From Ramlibacter ginsenosidimutans (GTDB lineage: Bacteria > Pseudomonadota > Gammaproteobacteria > Burkholderiales > Burkholderiaceae_C), in the NCBI RefSeq assembly GCF_042678185.1, contig NZ_JBHUDQ010000014.1: a stretch of 64,000 bases of DNA; one strand, 5' to 3'. Of the stretch, positions 35,489 through 44,688 are shown one piece after another. Below the pieces are notes generated by a model that saw only the letters and a list, made by a program, of their open reading frames with translations, did no database searches and had not been told where the DNA came from. How positions within the stretch are numbered: position 1 is the first letter of the stretch; the number at the start of each line of letters is the position of its first letter. Position numbers and translations under genes: made by a program.

Positions 35489-36379
35489 ATGAAGCTGGGC
35501 ATAGCGGGCACGGGCAAGATGGGCAGCGCCATCGCGCGCAGGCTGCTGTCGCTGGGACACGAGGTGACGGTCTGGAACCGCACCCAGGAGCGCGCGCAGC
35601 CCTTGCTGAAGGACGGCGCGAAGTGGGCCGCCACGCCCGCGGCCGTGACCGCGGCTTCGGAAGCGGTCATCACCATCCTCACCGACGCGAAGGCGCTCGA
35701 CGACGTCTACTTCGGCGCCGATGGCCTGCTGGCGCAGGGCGCGCAAGGCAAACTGTTCATCGAGATGAGCACGGTGCCTCCGGCCAAGCAGCAGGAGATG
35801 GGGCCGCGGGTGAAGGCCAAGGGCGCCTCCTACGTGGAATGCCCGGTCGGCGGCACCACCGGCCCGGCCGCGCAAGGCAAGTTGTTCGGGTTCGCGGGCG
35901 GCGACGCGCAGGACCTGGAGCGCGCGAAGGATCTGCTCGGGCAGTTGTGCCGCCGCGTGGAGCACGTGGGTGGCTACGGCGATGCCGCGCGCATGAAGCT
36001 CGCGATCAACCTGCCGCTGATGGTGTATTGGCAGGCACTGGGCGAAGCGCTCTCGCTGATCGAGCCGCTCGGGCTGGACCCGGCACGCATCGTCGACATC
36101 CTCGCCGACACCTCCGGCGGCCCCAACCTGCTGAAGGTGCGCGGCCCGGCGATCGCCCAGGCACTGAGCGGACAGGATGTCGGTCCCGCCAGCTTCGACC
36201 TGGCCAGCATGCGCAAGGACGTGAAGACCATGCTGGAGCAGGGGCTCGCGCAGCACTACCGCATGCCGGTGACCGAGCAGACGCTGAAGGTGTTCGAGGC
36301 TGCGGTGGCTGCGGGGATGAAGGATGCGGATTGCACGGCGGTTCCGGTGTGGTGGTTGCAGGGGGCCGGCAAGAGCTGA
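35489..36379 (+). CDS. NAD(P)-dependent beta-hydroxyacid dehydrogenase family protein
   Basis: A 296-residue enzyme starting MKLGIAGTGKMGSAIARRLL (GxGxMG cofactor loop). WNRTQERAQPLLKDGA gives an Arg that favours NADP. FIEMSTVPP, YVECPVGGTTGPA and the catalytic lysine region GYGDAARMKLAINL are the substrate- and active-site segments of the 3-hydroxyisobutyrate dehydrogenase/glyoxylate reductase family. A GGGAG-like site precedes it. Could reduce tartronate semialdehyde from the hyi reaction, though it is 1.2 kb from hyi. Confidence 0.88.
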   Translation: MKLGIAGTGKMGSAIARRLLSLGHEVTVWNRTQERAQPLLKDGAKWAATPAAVTAASEAVITILTDAKALDDVYFGADGLLAQGAQGKLFIEMSTVPPAKQQEMGPRVKAKGASYVECPVGGTTGPAAQGKLFGFAGGDAQDLERAKDLLGQLCRRVEHVGGYGDAARMKLAINLPLMVYWQALGEALSLIEPLGLDPARIVDILADTSGGPNLLKVRGPAIAQALSGQDVGPASFDLASMRKDVKTMLEQGLAQHYRMPVTEQTLKVFEAAVAAGMKDADCTAVPVWWLQGAGKS

Positions 36380-36395
36380 CGAAATCGGATCTCGC

Positions 36396-36476
36396 AGGCT
36401 GGCGGTGAGCCGTAGGCGAACCCCAGCTTGTGGCGCCGAACAAGCCGCTGGGGTTCGCTGCGCTCACCGCCAGCCT
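36396..36476. repeat. REP/BIME-like inverted pair (copy B)
   Basis: Forward half at 36396-36427 begins AGGCTGGCGGTGAGC and ends CGAACCCCAGC. Its inverted partner at 36447-36476 has the same arms but a GCAG centre instead of CGTAGG. A 19-base spacer separates them. The whole could form a long hairpin downstream of both convergent genes at 35489 and 36489. Confidence 0.85.
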
Positions 36477-36488
36477 ACAAAGACCGGC

Positions 36489-37526
36489 TCAGGACGCCGC
36501 CGCCGCGACGGCGTCGAAGAGGTTGCGGATCGTCCGCTCCTCGATCCGGCGCGTGATGAACACGAGCCGCGTGTCCGTGTCCGCGCTCGGCCAGCGGTCC
36601 AGTTCCACGGGCTCGTGGAACACGTGCTGCACGCCTTGCACCACCACGGGCTTGCCTTCCACGTTGACGATCCCCTTCACGCGCAACAGGTCGGGCCCGC
36701 GCAGCGTGGTCAGCAGTTCCATCGCGGCGGAGAAGGCGTTCCAGGTGAAGGGACGCTCGAAGCGCAGCGACAGCGTGCGGATTGCCGGATCGTGCGGCGG
36801 CGTGCGGCGCAGGCTGCGCTCGCCCTGGCCGCCCTCGCCTTGCAGCGGTTCGCCGAGGAAGCTCAGGGTCTGCGCGCCCGCCCGCGTGCTGGCGAGCCCG
36901 AGGTTGGTCAGTTCGCCCGGCGCGATCTCGCCGTTCACCAGCAGCGAAACGCGCGCGCCCGGGTTCAGCGACTCGACCGCGGAGCGCAACGCTTCCACCT
37001 GGGCGGCGCTGGCGATGTCGCTCTTGGTGATGAACACGCGGTCGGCCAGCGCGATCTGCTTCACCGCCTCGGGCTGCTGCGCGAGCTGCGTGGCGCCGTT
37101 CACCGCGTCGACCAGCGTCACCACGCCATCGAGCCGGTAGTGCGTCGCCAGCATGGTGTCGCTGGAGAGCGTCTGCACGACGGGTGCCGGGTCCGCCAGC
37201 CCCGTCGTCTCGATCACCACGCGGTCGAAGTCGGCGATCGCCCCGGCGCGCCGCTGGCCGAACAGCTCGCGCAAGGTGTCCTGCAGGTCGGTGCGCACGG
37301 AACAGCAGATGCAGCCGTTGGCGAGCAGCGAGATGTTCTCGGACGCGGTGGCGACGATGTCGTGGTCGATGCCGATCTCGCCCACCTCGTTGATCACCAC
37401 GGCCACGCGCTTCATGTCCGGGTGCCGGACCAGTTTCGCGAGCAGCGTCGTCTTGCCGGCGCCGAGGAAGCCGGTGAGCAGCGTGACCGGGATGCGCCCG
37501 GCCAGCAGGTCGCGTCCGCCGTCCAC
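36489..37526 (-). CDS. CobW/COG0523 family GTP-binding metallochaperone
   Basis: A 345-residue G3E-family GTPase. Walker A GFLGAGKT (19-26), metal-binding CICC (72-75, within NGCICCSVR), a NKxD-like TKSD, and a C-terminal CobW domain (RLVFITRRIEERTIRNLF). These proteins insert or deliver zinc, cobalt or related metals. The GTG start shares its G with the TAG stop of the LVIVD gene, so the two are translationally coupled. The target metalloprotein is unknown; the nearby amidohydrolases and Mo-hydroxylase are candidates by proximity only. Confidence 0.88.
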   Translation of the reverse strand: MDGGRDLLAGRIPVTLLTGFLGAGKTTLLAKLVRHPDMKRVAVVINEVGEIGIDHDIVATASENISLLANGCICCSVRTDLQDTLRELFGQRRAGAIADFDRVVIETTGLADPAPVVQTLSSDTMLATHYRLDGVVTLVDAVNGATQLAQQPEAVKQIALADRVFITKSDIASAAQVEALRSAVESLNPGARVSLLVNGEIAPGELTNLGLASTRAGAQTLSFLGEPLQGEGGQGERSLRRTPPHDPAIRTLSLRFERPFTWNAFSAAMELLTTLRGPDLLRVKGIVNVEGKPVVVQGVQHVFHEPVELDRWPSADTDTRLVFITRRIEERTIRNLFDAVAAAAS

Positions 37527-38770
37527 TAGATGTTCATCTCCAGTACGTACAGCCCGCCGGTGAAGCGGTCCACCGCGTAGACGATGCGGCGCTCGTCCAC
37601 GTACACGTCGTTGATCTGCACGGCGCCGGCGGGCGACAGGCGCGGCGCACCGGGCACGAAATACGCGATCTCCTCCACGCGGTACGGGTCCTTCGTGTCG
37701 TACACGCGCACACCGGCGTTGAACCAGCTGCCGACGATGATGGTGTCGGAGCGGAACGAGGCCGGCCCCGGCAGGTTCTCGTGCAGGTTGTGCGCTCCGA
37801 AGCGGCCGCCGCGCTTCGCGAACGCCTGGTGCGGCGGCGCCGGAAAGGTGCCGATCGGCACCGGGTTCGCTTCGCTGCGTGCGTCCAGCATCCAGATCAG
37901 CTTGGGCCAGTCTTCGCCGTTGTCCAGCACGCATTCGTCGCTGACGATCCAGAGCTTGCGCTCGAACAGCGGCAGCACCGTGTGCGTGAAGCCGTTGAAG
38001 GGCGGCGAGTGGTTCCACTTCGACACGACCTTCATGTTCGACAGGTCGGAGATGTCCAGCACGATCAGCCCGCCGTCGATGTAGCCGAGGAAGGCGCGGT
38101 CCGGCCGCTCGGGGAAGACGTTGGTGTTGTGCGTGCGGAAGCCCATGTCGAAGGGCTTGGGCAGGCGCGCCGGCGCCGGCGCCTCGTCGCCTTCGCGTGT
38201 GCCTGGATACCACCAGCGCCCCACTTCGCGCGGCTTCGTCGGGTCGGACACGTCCAGCACGCGGTAGAACTGGTCGTCCAGCGGGTTGCGCGGCGTGAAG
38301 TCGGGCGCGCCCGCGGACATGTGGATGGTCTTGCCGTCCACGAACCACAGCGCGTGCACCCCGCGCGAATGCGGGCCCGAGCAGTCGAAATGCGAAATCA
38401 GCTTCGGCGACTCCGGCGTGCTGATGTCGAACAGGTCCACGCCCGCGGGCTTCAGCCCGGGCACCTGCGTCTGGTAGGCGACCGCGAGGATGTCGCCGAC
38501 GACGTCCAGCGAATTGGAGCGCACCTTCATGTGAGGCAGCTCGGTCTGCACCACCAGCTTCGGGTTGCGCGGATCCGTGACGTCCACGCCCGTGAAATTC
38601 TTGGGGGCGGATTCGTGCGCGAGCCAAAGGATGCGGCGGCCGTCGCGCGCGAGCTGCACCGACATGCCCTCGCCCAGGCCGCCGAAGCCGCCGAGCTCGT
38701 GCTGCGCCAGCAGCTTCATGTTCAACGACAAGGTCTGGTCGGGACGACTGGCGGCGGAGGTCTTGAGCAT
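37526..38770 (-). CDS. LVIVD-repeat beta-propeller-like protein
   Basis: A 414-residue protein built of repeating units with GVDVTDPRNPKLV, GVDLFDISTPESPKLI, VLDVSDPTKPREV, GLIVLDISDLSNMKVV and GVRVYDTKDPYRVEEIAYF, the LVIVD pattern of a beta-propeller. No signal peptide is seen, unlike many family members. No catalytic motif. Coupled to the downstream CobW GTPase (1-base stop/start overlap), suggesting a shared function. Divergent from the Bug receptor gene at 38851. Confidence 0.85.
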   Translation of the reverse strand: MLKTSAASRPDQTLSLNMKLLAQHELGGFGGLGEGMSVQLARDGRRILWLAHESAPKNFTGVDVTDPRNPKLVVQTELPHMKVRSNSLDVVGDILAVAYQTQVPGLKPAGVDLFDISTPESPKLISHFDCSGPHSRGVHALWFVDGKTIHMSAGAPDFTPRNPLDDQFYRVLDVSDPTKPREVGRWWYPGTREGDEAPAPARLPKPFDMGFRTHNTNVFPERPDRAFLGYIDGGLIVLDISDLSNMKVVSKWNHSPPFNGFTHTVLPLFERKLWIVSDECVLDNGEDWPKLIWMLDARSEANPVPIGTFPAPPHQAFAKRGGRFGAHNLHENLPGPASFRSDTIIVGSWFNAGVRVYDTKDPYRVEEIAYFVPGAPRLSPAGAVQINDVYVDERRIVYAVDRFTGGLYVLEMNI

Positions 38771-38850
38771 GAGGGAAAGTGGGGATGCTTATTTAGCAAA
38801 CGATCATATAGCCTGCACGGGATCGGCACACGCCGCAAGGAGGCAAACCA

Positions 38851-39834
38851 GTGCGAACCCCATTCACCCGCCGGGCGCTGCTCGCCGCCTCGGGCGCGGC
38901 CGCCCTGCTGGGCTGCGCCACCGCCGCGCAGGCCCAGTCGTTTCCCGCCAAGCCCGTGCACCTGGTCGTGACCTACCCGCCGGGCGGCAGCTCGGACCTG
39001 ATGGCGCGCATCATGGGCGAGAAGCTCAGCGAGGTGTGGAAGCAGCCGGTGATCATCGAGAACCGGCCGGGCGCCGCCGGCTCCATCGGCATGGACTACG
39101 CAGCGCGCCAGCCGGGCGACGGCTACACCTTCGTGATCGGCAACCTCGGGCCGGCGCTGGTCAACCCGATCATCCAGAAGGTCCCGTACAGCATGGAGAA
39201 GGACTTCGTGCCCGTGTCGCTCGTGGCGACCGGGCCGAACATCCTGGTCGTGCCGATGGCTTCGCCGTACAAGACCCTGGCCGACCTGGTGAACGCGGCG
39301 CGCGCCAAACCGGGCGTCATCAGCTTCGGCACGAGCGGGCCCGGCAGCATGTCGCACCTGAGCGGCGAGCTGCTGATCCGGCAGGCCGGCATCAAGCTCA
39401 ACGCGGTGCCCTACAAGGGCGGCATCCTCGCCGTCAACGACGTAGTCGCCGGACACCTGGACATGATCGTCTCGGACGCGCTGCCGGTCTCGCAGTTCAT
39501 CAAGGCCAACCGCGTGCGCCCGCTCGCCATCACCAGCGACAAGCGCTCCCGCCTCTTCCCCGACATTCCCACGTTCGGCGAAGGCGGCGTCCCCGGCTTG
39601 GTGGCGGACAACTGGTGGGGCGTGTACCTGCCCACCGGCACGCCGGCCCCCGTGGTCGCTGCCTACCAGCAGGCGCTGGCGAAGGTGATGGCCGAGCCCG
39701 ACGTGAAGGAGAAGTTCGCGCAACTCGGCGTGGAGGCGATGGCCACCAGCCCGTCGGAATTCCGCAGCTTCCTCGCCGCCGAACACGCCAAGTACAGCAA
39801 GCTCGTGGCCGACAACGGCATCAAGGGCGAATAA
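38851..39834 (+). CDS. Bug-family (tripartite tricarboxylate transporter) solute receptor
   Basis: A 327-residue periplasmic binding protein with a Tat/Sec-like leader (TRRALLAASGAAALLGC) possibly ending in a lipobox-like LLGCA. The fold matches Bug receptors: YPPGGSSDLMARI, NRPGAAGSIGMDYAA, PYKGG and the YLPTGTPAPVVAAYQQAL region. Bug proteins bind carboxylates or other organic acids. No TctA/TctB membrane genes are nearby, which is common in Burkholderiales. The TetR gene follows 9 bases later. Confidence 0.88.
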   Translation: MRTPFTRRALLAASGAAALLGCATAAQAQSFPAKPVHLVVTYPPGGSSDLMARIMGEKLSEVWKQPVIIENRPGAAGSIGMDYAARQPGDGYTFVIGNLGPALVNPIIQKVPYSMEKDFVPVSLVATGPNILVVPMASPYKTLADLVNAARAKPGVISFGTSGPGSMSHLSGELLIRQAGIKLNAVPYKGGILAVNDVVAGHLDMIVSDALPVSQFIKANRVRPLAITSDKRSRLFPDIPTFGEGGVPGLVADNWWGVYLPTGTPAPVVAAYQQALAKVMAEPDVKEKFAQLGVEAMATSPSEFRSFLAAEHAKYSKLVADNGIKGE

Positions 39835-39843
39835 GATCAGTGG

Positions 39844-40527
39844 ATGACCGAGCCCAAGCGCCAGAGACTGTCGCCCGCCGACCGCGAGCGGCAGATCATC
39901 GAGGGCGCCATCGCCTACTTCGCGGAAACCGGGTTCTCCGGACAGACCCGCGAGCTCTCCAAGCGCCTGGGCATCACCCAGCCGCTGCTGTACCGCTACT
40001 TCGAGAACAAGCAGGCGCTGGTGGACCGCGTCTACGAGACCGTCTTCGCCGGCCGCTGGGACCCGAGCTGGATCGCCCTGCTGCAGGACCGCGAGCAGCC
40101 GCTGCGCGAGCGGCTCGTCGAGTTCTATCGCCGCTACTCCGAGGCGACCTACCGGCCGGAGTGGATCCGCATCTACATGCACGCGGGCCTGTCCAGCCCC
40201 ACGCTGAACCGCAAGTACATCCAGCTGGTGCGGCGCGAGCTGCTGCCCGTGATCGCGCGCGAGCTGCGCCAGCACTGCGGGCTGGCCGATACGAACGCGC
40301 CGGTGTGCGAAGAGGAGATCGAGTTCGTGTGGAACCTGCACGGCGGCATGTTCTACCAGGCGCTGCGCCGGCACGTGTACCGCACGCGGATCAACGTGGA
40401 CTTCATGAAGCACGTGGGCTTTGCCGTGGACAACTTCCTCGCCGGGGCGGCGGTCACCTACCCGCGGCTGTTGCAGGAGTTCGCGCCCGCGGCGTTGGAG
40501 CCGCGCAAGCTCAAGCGCGTGCGCTGA
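39844..40527 (+). CDS. TetR/AcrR family transcriptional regulator
   Basis: A 227-residue regulator. N-terminal HTH: RQIIEGAIAYFAETGFSGQTRELSKRLGITQPLLYRYFENKQALVDRVYE, a typical TetR DNA-binding domain. The C-terminal ligand-binding domain is unassigned. Nine bases downstream of the Bug gene, so co-transcribed. It probably controls the divergent 38771-38850 promoter region (Bug-TetR versus LVIVD-CobW). Ligand unknown. Confidence 0.9.
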   Translation: MTEPKRQRLSPADRERQIIEGAIAYFAETGFSGQTRELSKRLGITQPLLYRYFENKQALVDRVYETVFAGRWDPSWIALLQDREQPLRERLVEFYRRYSEATYRPEWIRIYMHAGLSSPTLNRKYIQLVRRELLPVIARELRQHCGLADTNAPVCEEEIEFVWNLHGGMFYQALRRHVYRTRINVDFMKHVGFAVDNFLAGAAVTYPRLLQEFAPAALEPRKLKRVR

Positions 40528-40535
40528 GCGCGCAC

Positions 40536-41489
40536 TCAGCCCTTCCTGCGCGCCTTCGGCTTCGGCCCGCCGATCATGTGCTCCAGCACCGAGTACACGG
40601 CCGCCGTGTCGTCCTCGCCGTGCCCCAGCGCCATGGCGGCGTTGTAGATCGGCAGGCTGGCGGAAAAGAGCGGCGCGGGCGTGTCGGTGCGCTGCAGCGC
40701 CTCCTGGATCAGGCGCATGTCCTTCTGCCAGATCGCCACCTTCATGGTCGCCTGGTCCCAGCTGCGGTCCACCATCATGGGGCCGCGCACCTGGAACATG
40801 CGCGAGCCGCCGGCGCCGTCCGCCACCACCTTGACGATCTGCGCGGCGTCCAGCCCCGAGCGCTCGCCCAGCAGGATGGCTTCCGCGGTCGAGAGGTTGT
40901 GGATCGCGACCAGCAGGTTGGCGACCAGCTTCATGCGGATGCCATTGCCGAAAGCGCCGACGTCGTAGCGCACGCGCGCGAAGCCGTCGAACACGGGCGC
41001 GAATTCTGCAATGTCCTTCGCGTCGCCGCTCGCATAGACCGCGAGGTCGCGATTCACGGCCTGCGCACCGGTGCCGGAGAGCGGGCAATCGAGCAGCACC
41101 AGCTGGCCGCCGGCGAGCGCGTCACGCGCGCGCAGCTTCGCCGTCTCCGGCAAGGTGCTGGTCTCGGCCAGGATGCGGTCACGCACGCCGGAGGACAGCA
41201 CCTCCTCACACACGGCGTCGAGCGCCTTCTCGCTGGGCAGCGACAGCACGATCCGACCGCAGCGCTCGGCCACTTCGGCGGCGCTGGCGCACGGCGTGCC
41301 GCCCGCGGCGCGCAGGCGCTTGCGCGCCGCGGCGACCGGGTCGAAGCCGAAGACCTCGAAGCCGGCCTTCACCAGGTTCGCCGACATGGCCGACCCCATG
41401 ATGCCGAGGCCGATCACCCCGACGGCGGCGGGACGCTCGCTGCGCCCGTGCGCAGGCTGCTTGTTCTTGCTGGTGGACGCGCGGGACAT
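40536..41489 (-). CDS. NAD(P)-dependent oxidoreductase, 3-hydroxyisobutyrate dehydrogenase family
   Basis: A 317-residue enzyme with a 25-residue basic N-terminal extension (KNKQPAHGRSERP) before GVIGLGIMGSAMSANLVKAGF (GxGxxG). Further landmarks: LDCPLSGTGAQA, YDVGAFGNGIRMKLVANLLVA (catalytic Lys) and a lysine-rich end. The Asp in VFGFDPV suggests NAD preference. Convergent with TetR (8-base gap). Second member of this family in the window, with modest similarity to the one at 35489. Confidence 0.88.
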   Translation of the reverse strand: MSRASTSKNKQPAHGRSERPAAVGVIGLGIMGSAMSANLVKAGFEVFGFDPVAAARKRLRAAGGTPCASAAEVAERCGRIVLSLPSEKALDAVCEEVLSSGVRDRILAETSTLPETAKLRARDALAGGQLVLLDCPLSGTGAQAVNRDLAVYASGDAKDIAEFAPVFDGFARVRYDVGAFGNGIRMKLVANLLVAIHNLSTAEAILLGERSGLDAAQIVKVVADGAGGSRMFQVRGPMMVDRSWDQATMKVAIWQKDMRLIQEALQRTDTPAPLFSASLPIYNAAMALGHGEDDTAAVYSVLEHMIGGPKPKARRKG

Positions 41490-41528
41490 GGCGGCAATTC
41501 CTGTGAGGTTCGAAGTGGCCGCGATTGT

Positions 41529-42479
41529 CTACGAGCGTTCGCGTTTCGGCTTCGAGGGTTTGCGCGACATCCGTGCCTGCAGGCGAAAAGCGCCCGCATC
41601 GGAGAGGTCGGAGAACTGGCGGGCCAACGTCTCGGCCACCTGCCGGATGGCGGGCGTGTCGCGGCCGGACAGCGGCTGCGCGATAACCAGCAGCCGGTGC
41701 AGGCTGGCATGCGTGACGTGGAAGGCGTCGAGCCGGTGTTCGCGCACGTCCTCGTGGAACGTGGACGCGGGCATCAGCGTGATCGCCTGGCCGCGCATGA
41801 CCATGCGCCGGATCGCCTCGACCGAATCGATTTCAGCTGCGACGTTCAGTGCGCGCCCATGCCTGTGCAACTGCTCCTCGATGACGGTGCGCAATCCCGA
41901 GGTGACGACCACCGGCTCGTTGCACAGTTCGTCCAGGCTGAAGAAGGGCTGGATGCCGCGCGCCCCCGGCGGCGTGACGACCAGGATCTCCTCGGACACC
42001 GACGGCTCCTGCCGCAGCATGGTCGTGCGCGGCGGGTTGGTCAGCACCGCGAGGTCGATGCGGCCGGTGAGCAGCAGGTCCAGCAAGGTGGAACTGAAGC
42101 CCTCGACGATCTTCAGCTGGATGCCTGGCGCGTCCATCGCCGTCTGCGCCAGGCAGTCGGGTGCGAGCAGGGGAGCGAGCGTGGGCGACAGGCCCAGGCT
42201 CACGGCCCCGGACAATTCGCCTCCGCCCTCGCGCGCATCGGAGCGGGCGAACTCCACTTCGCGCACGATGCGCCGCGCGCGGTCCAGGAAGCGCCGCCCC
42301 GCGGGCGTGAGCTGGATTCCGCGCGGCAGGCGGTTGAACAAGGTGCAGCCCAGTTCCTCCTCGAGGGCCTGCACCTTGCGCGAGAGCGCCGATTGCACCA
42401 GGCCGAGTTCGCCGGAGGCGCGCGTGATGCTGCCCAGTTCAGCGGTGAGGATGAAGCATTTCAGGTCGCGGAGGTCCAT
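41529..42479 (-). CDS. LysR-type transcriptional regulator
   Basis: A 316-residue LTTR starting MDLRDLKCFILTAELGSITRASGELGLVQSALSRKVQALEEELGCTLFNR, a classical winged HTH. An effector-binding domain with GLSPTLAPLL and ILVVTPPGARG follows. An in-frame ATG at 42512 is possible but gives an unusual N-terminus. Divergent from the Gfo/Idh gene at 42596; the 116-base gap is the likely regulated promoter of the catabolic operon. Inducer unknown, probably a pathway substrate. Confidence 0.9.
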   Translation of the reverse strand: MDLRDLKCFILTAELGSITRASGELGLVQSALSRKVQALEEELGCTLFNRLPRGIQLTPAGRRFLDRARRIVREVEFARSDAREGGGELSGAVSLGLSPTLAPLLAPDCLAQTAMDAPGIQLKIVEGFSSTLLDLLLTGRIDLAVLTNPPRTTMLRQEPSVSEEILVVTPPGARGIQPFFSLDELCNEPVVVTSGLRTVIEEQLHRHGRALNVAAEIDSVEAIRRMVMRGQAITLMPASTFHEDVREHRLDAFHVTHASLHRLLVIAQPLSGRDTPAIRQVAETLARQFSDLSDAGAFRLQARMSRKPSKPKRERS

Positions 42480-42595
42480 GGCGGCGGCAGGCGAGGCATC
42501 CCATTCTTGCATGGGTCCGATGCCGACATGTCGTTGGTAAGAGGCTGCGCATTTCCCTAGCATCCATGCCCACCCGACATTCCCCAGGAGCAAGC

Positions 42596-43657
42596 ATGAC
42601 TTCCATCGACGTCGCGATCATCGGCACCGGCTGGTGCGGCGGCATCCGCGCCGAGACACTGGCCCGCCACCCCTTCGTGAACGCGCTGCACATCGCCGAG
42701 AACCGGCCCGAGCGCCTGGCCGAGGTGAAGGCGTTGGTGAACGCCAGGACAGCGACCACCGACTGGCACGAGATCGTGGCGAACGACCGCATCGCGGCCG
42801 TGTACATCTCCGCGACGCCCGAGACCACGCACTACCCGATGGCCAAGGCCTGCCTGCAGGCCGGCAAGCACGTGTTCCTGGAAAAGCCGATCGCGATGAC
42901 GCTGGAAGAGGCCGACGAGCTGATCGCGCTCGCCCGGGCGAAGAAGCTCAAGTTCACCATCGGCTACTCGCAGCGCTTCAACACCAAGTTCGCCTACGTG
43001 CGCAAGGCGATCCGCGAAGGCTCCATCGGCACGCCGGTGAGCGTGCTCGTGTCGCGCCACATCAGCCGCGCGCTGGGCAAGAAGATCACCGGCCGCACCA
43101 AGCTGTCGCCGGCCGCCATGGAGTCCACGCACGACCTCGACTTCGTGCTGTGGTGCCTGGAGCCCGCCAAGCCGGTGCGCGTCTATTCGCAGAACACCTT
43201 CGGCGCGATCAAGGCCGCGAGCGGCACGGATACGCCGGACCTGCAGTGGATCAACGTCACGATGGACAACGGCGTGAGCTTCGTCGTCGGCGGCGGCTGG
43301 AGCCTGCCCCCCAACTACCCCAACTTCTCCACGACGTGGATCGAGATGATAGGCACCGAGGGTGCCGTGTTCGTCGACGACAGCCATCGCGACGTGGTGG
43401 TGCGCAGCATGAAGGACGGCATGCAGCTGCCCATGTCGTCCATGCCCGGCGAGAAGGTGGAACACGTGTGGGCCGGACCGATGTCCGCCGAGACCAACCA
43501 CTTCCTCGAAGCCGTGGTACGCGACGAGCCGGTGATGGTCACGCCGGAGCACGCGCGCATGGTGATGGAGCTGTACATCGCCGCGGACCTTTCCGCCGAG
43601 ACCAACCTGCCCGTCACGCTGCCGCTCGCCCGGCCGCAGCTGGCCAGGGCGGCCTGA
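42596..43657 (+). CDS. Gfo/Idh/MocA family oxidoreductase (first of three)
   Basis: A 353-residue NAD(P)-dependent oxidoreductase starting MTSIDVAIIGTGWCGGIRAE, with AGGAG upstream. GTGWCGG binds the cofactor; EKPIAMTLEEADELI is the EKP motif carrying the conserved lysine; the C-terminal alpha/beta domain follows (STHDLDFVLWCL). First gene of the eight-gene operon facing LysR. Substrates in this family are mostly sugars, inositols or aromatic/cyclic alcohols, so the assignment stays general. Confidence 0.9.
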   Translation: MTSIDVAIIGTGWCGGIRAETLARHPFVNALHIAENRPERLAEVKALVNARTATTDWHEIVANDRIAAVYISATPETTHYPMAKACLQAGKHVFLEKPIAMTLEEADELIALARAKKLKFTIGYSQRFNTKFAYVRKAIREGSIGTPVSVLVSRHISRALGKKITGRTKLSPAAMESTHDLDFVLWCLEPAKPVRVYSQNTFGAIKAASGTDTPDLQWINVTMDNGVSFVVGGGWSLPPNYPNFSTTWIEMIGTEGAVFVDDSHRDVVVRSMKDGMQLPMSSMPGEKVEHVWAGPMSAETNHFLEAVVRDEPVMVTPEHARMVMELYIAADLSAETNLPVTLPLARPQLARAA

Positions 43658-43688
43658 GCGCGGCGGACCACAACAACAGGAGACAAGC

Positions 43689-44672
43689 ATGAACACCATC
43701 CGCCGCTCCTTCCTCGCCGCCGCGGCCGCCACGTTGCTGGCGGCCGCCCCCGTGCTCGCCCGGGCCGACACCTATCCCAGCAAGCCGATCCGCGTGATCG
43801 TGCCGTTCGCGCCCGGCGGCGCGTCCGACTTCGTCGCGCGCATCCTGGCGCCGCGCCTGCAGGCGGAGCTGGGACAAACCATCCTCATCGACAACCGCGC
43901 GGGCGCGGCGGGCAACATCGGCATGGAGATGGCCGCCCAGGCCGCGCCGGACGGCTACACCGCCTTTCTCGGCAACGTGGGCACGCTGGCGATCAATCCC
44001 GCGATCTTCGGCAAGAGCCAGCGCGTCACCGCGGTGGACTTCGCCCCTGTGTCGCTGGTAGTGAATGCGCCCGACATCATGGTGGCCAACCCGGCGGTCC
44101 CCGGGAAGACGGTAGCCGAATTCGTCGAGCACGCGCACAAGACGCCGGGCATGAGCTTCGCGTCGCCCGGCAGCGGCAGCCTCAATCGCCTGGAGATGGA
44201 GCTGTTCCGGCAGGAAGCGAAGCTGGACATGACGCATGTCCCGTACAAGGGCGGCGCCGGCCCCGCGATCACCGACGTCGTGGGCGGCCACGTGCCCGTG
44301 ATGTTCGTGCCGGTACCTGCCGCCATGCAACTGGTGAAGGCCGGCAGGCTCAAGCCGATCGCAGTCGCGAGCGCACAGCGCCTGACGACGCTGCCCGAGG
44401 TGCCCACGCTGGCCGAGTCCGGCTATCCCAAGGTGGTCGGCGGCTCGTGGCAGGCCGTGATGTTCCCGAAGGACACGCCGCCCGCCGTGATCGCGCGCTG
44501 GCACGAGGTGCTGCTGAAGGTGCTCGCGCGTGACGACGTCAAGGCCGACCTGCTCAAGGGCGGTGTCGAGACCATGACCAGCGCTTCGCCCAAGGAGCTG
44601 GCCGACTTCATCCAGGAAGAGGCCAGGCGCTGGGGCACGGTGGCCAAGGCCTCCAACGCCACCGCCGACTGA
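43689..44672 (+). CDS. Bug-family solute receptor
   Basis: A 327-residue periplasmic binding protein with a leader peptide (NTIRRSFLAAAAATLLAAA). Typical Bug segments: YPSKPIRVIVPFAPGG, NRAGAAGNIGMEMAA, FASPGSGSLNRLEMEL, PYKGGAGPAITDV. It lies 31 bases after the first Gfo/Idh gene and 16 before the second, so it is embedded in the catabolic operon and probably captures its substrate or an intermediate. Confidence 0.9.
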   Translation: MNTIRRSFLAAAAATLLAAAPVLARADTYPSKPIRVIVPFAPGGASDFVARILAPRLQAELGQTILIDNRAGAAGNIGMEMAAQAAPDGYTAFLGNVGTLAINPAIFGKSQRVTAVDFAPVSLVVNAPDIMVANPAVPGKTVAEFVEHAHKTPGMSFASPGSGSLNRLEMELFRQEAKLDMTHVPYKGGAGPAITDVVGGHVPVMFVPVPAAMQLVKAGRLKPIAVASAQRLTTLPEVPTLAESGYPKVVGGSWQAVMFPKDTPPAVIARWHEVLLKVLARDDVKADLLKGGVETMTSASPKELADFIQEEARRWGTVAKASNATAD

Positions 44673-44688
44673 CACGAAGGATCACAGC

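Noticed and set aside
36489..38627. Apparent 712-residue fusion of CobW with upstream sequence
   Set aside because: The upstream part is antisense-like shadow of the LVIVD gene in another frame. The GTG at 37526 gives a full-length CobW protein.
38565..42560. A 1331-codon open frame on the plus strand across several genes
   Set aside because: It overlaps the Bug, TetR and dehydrogenase genes in other frames, is Arg/Ala/His-rich and resembles no family. It is a shadow caused by high GC.
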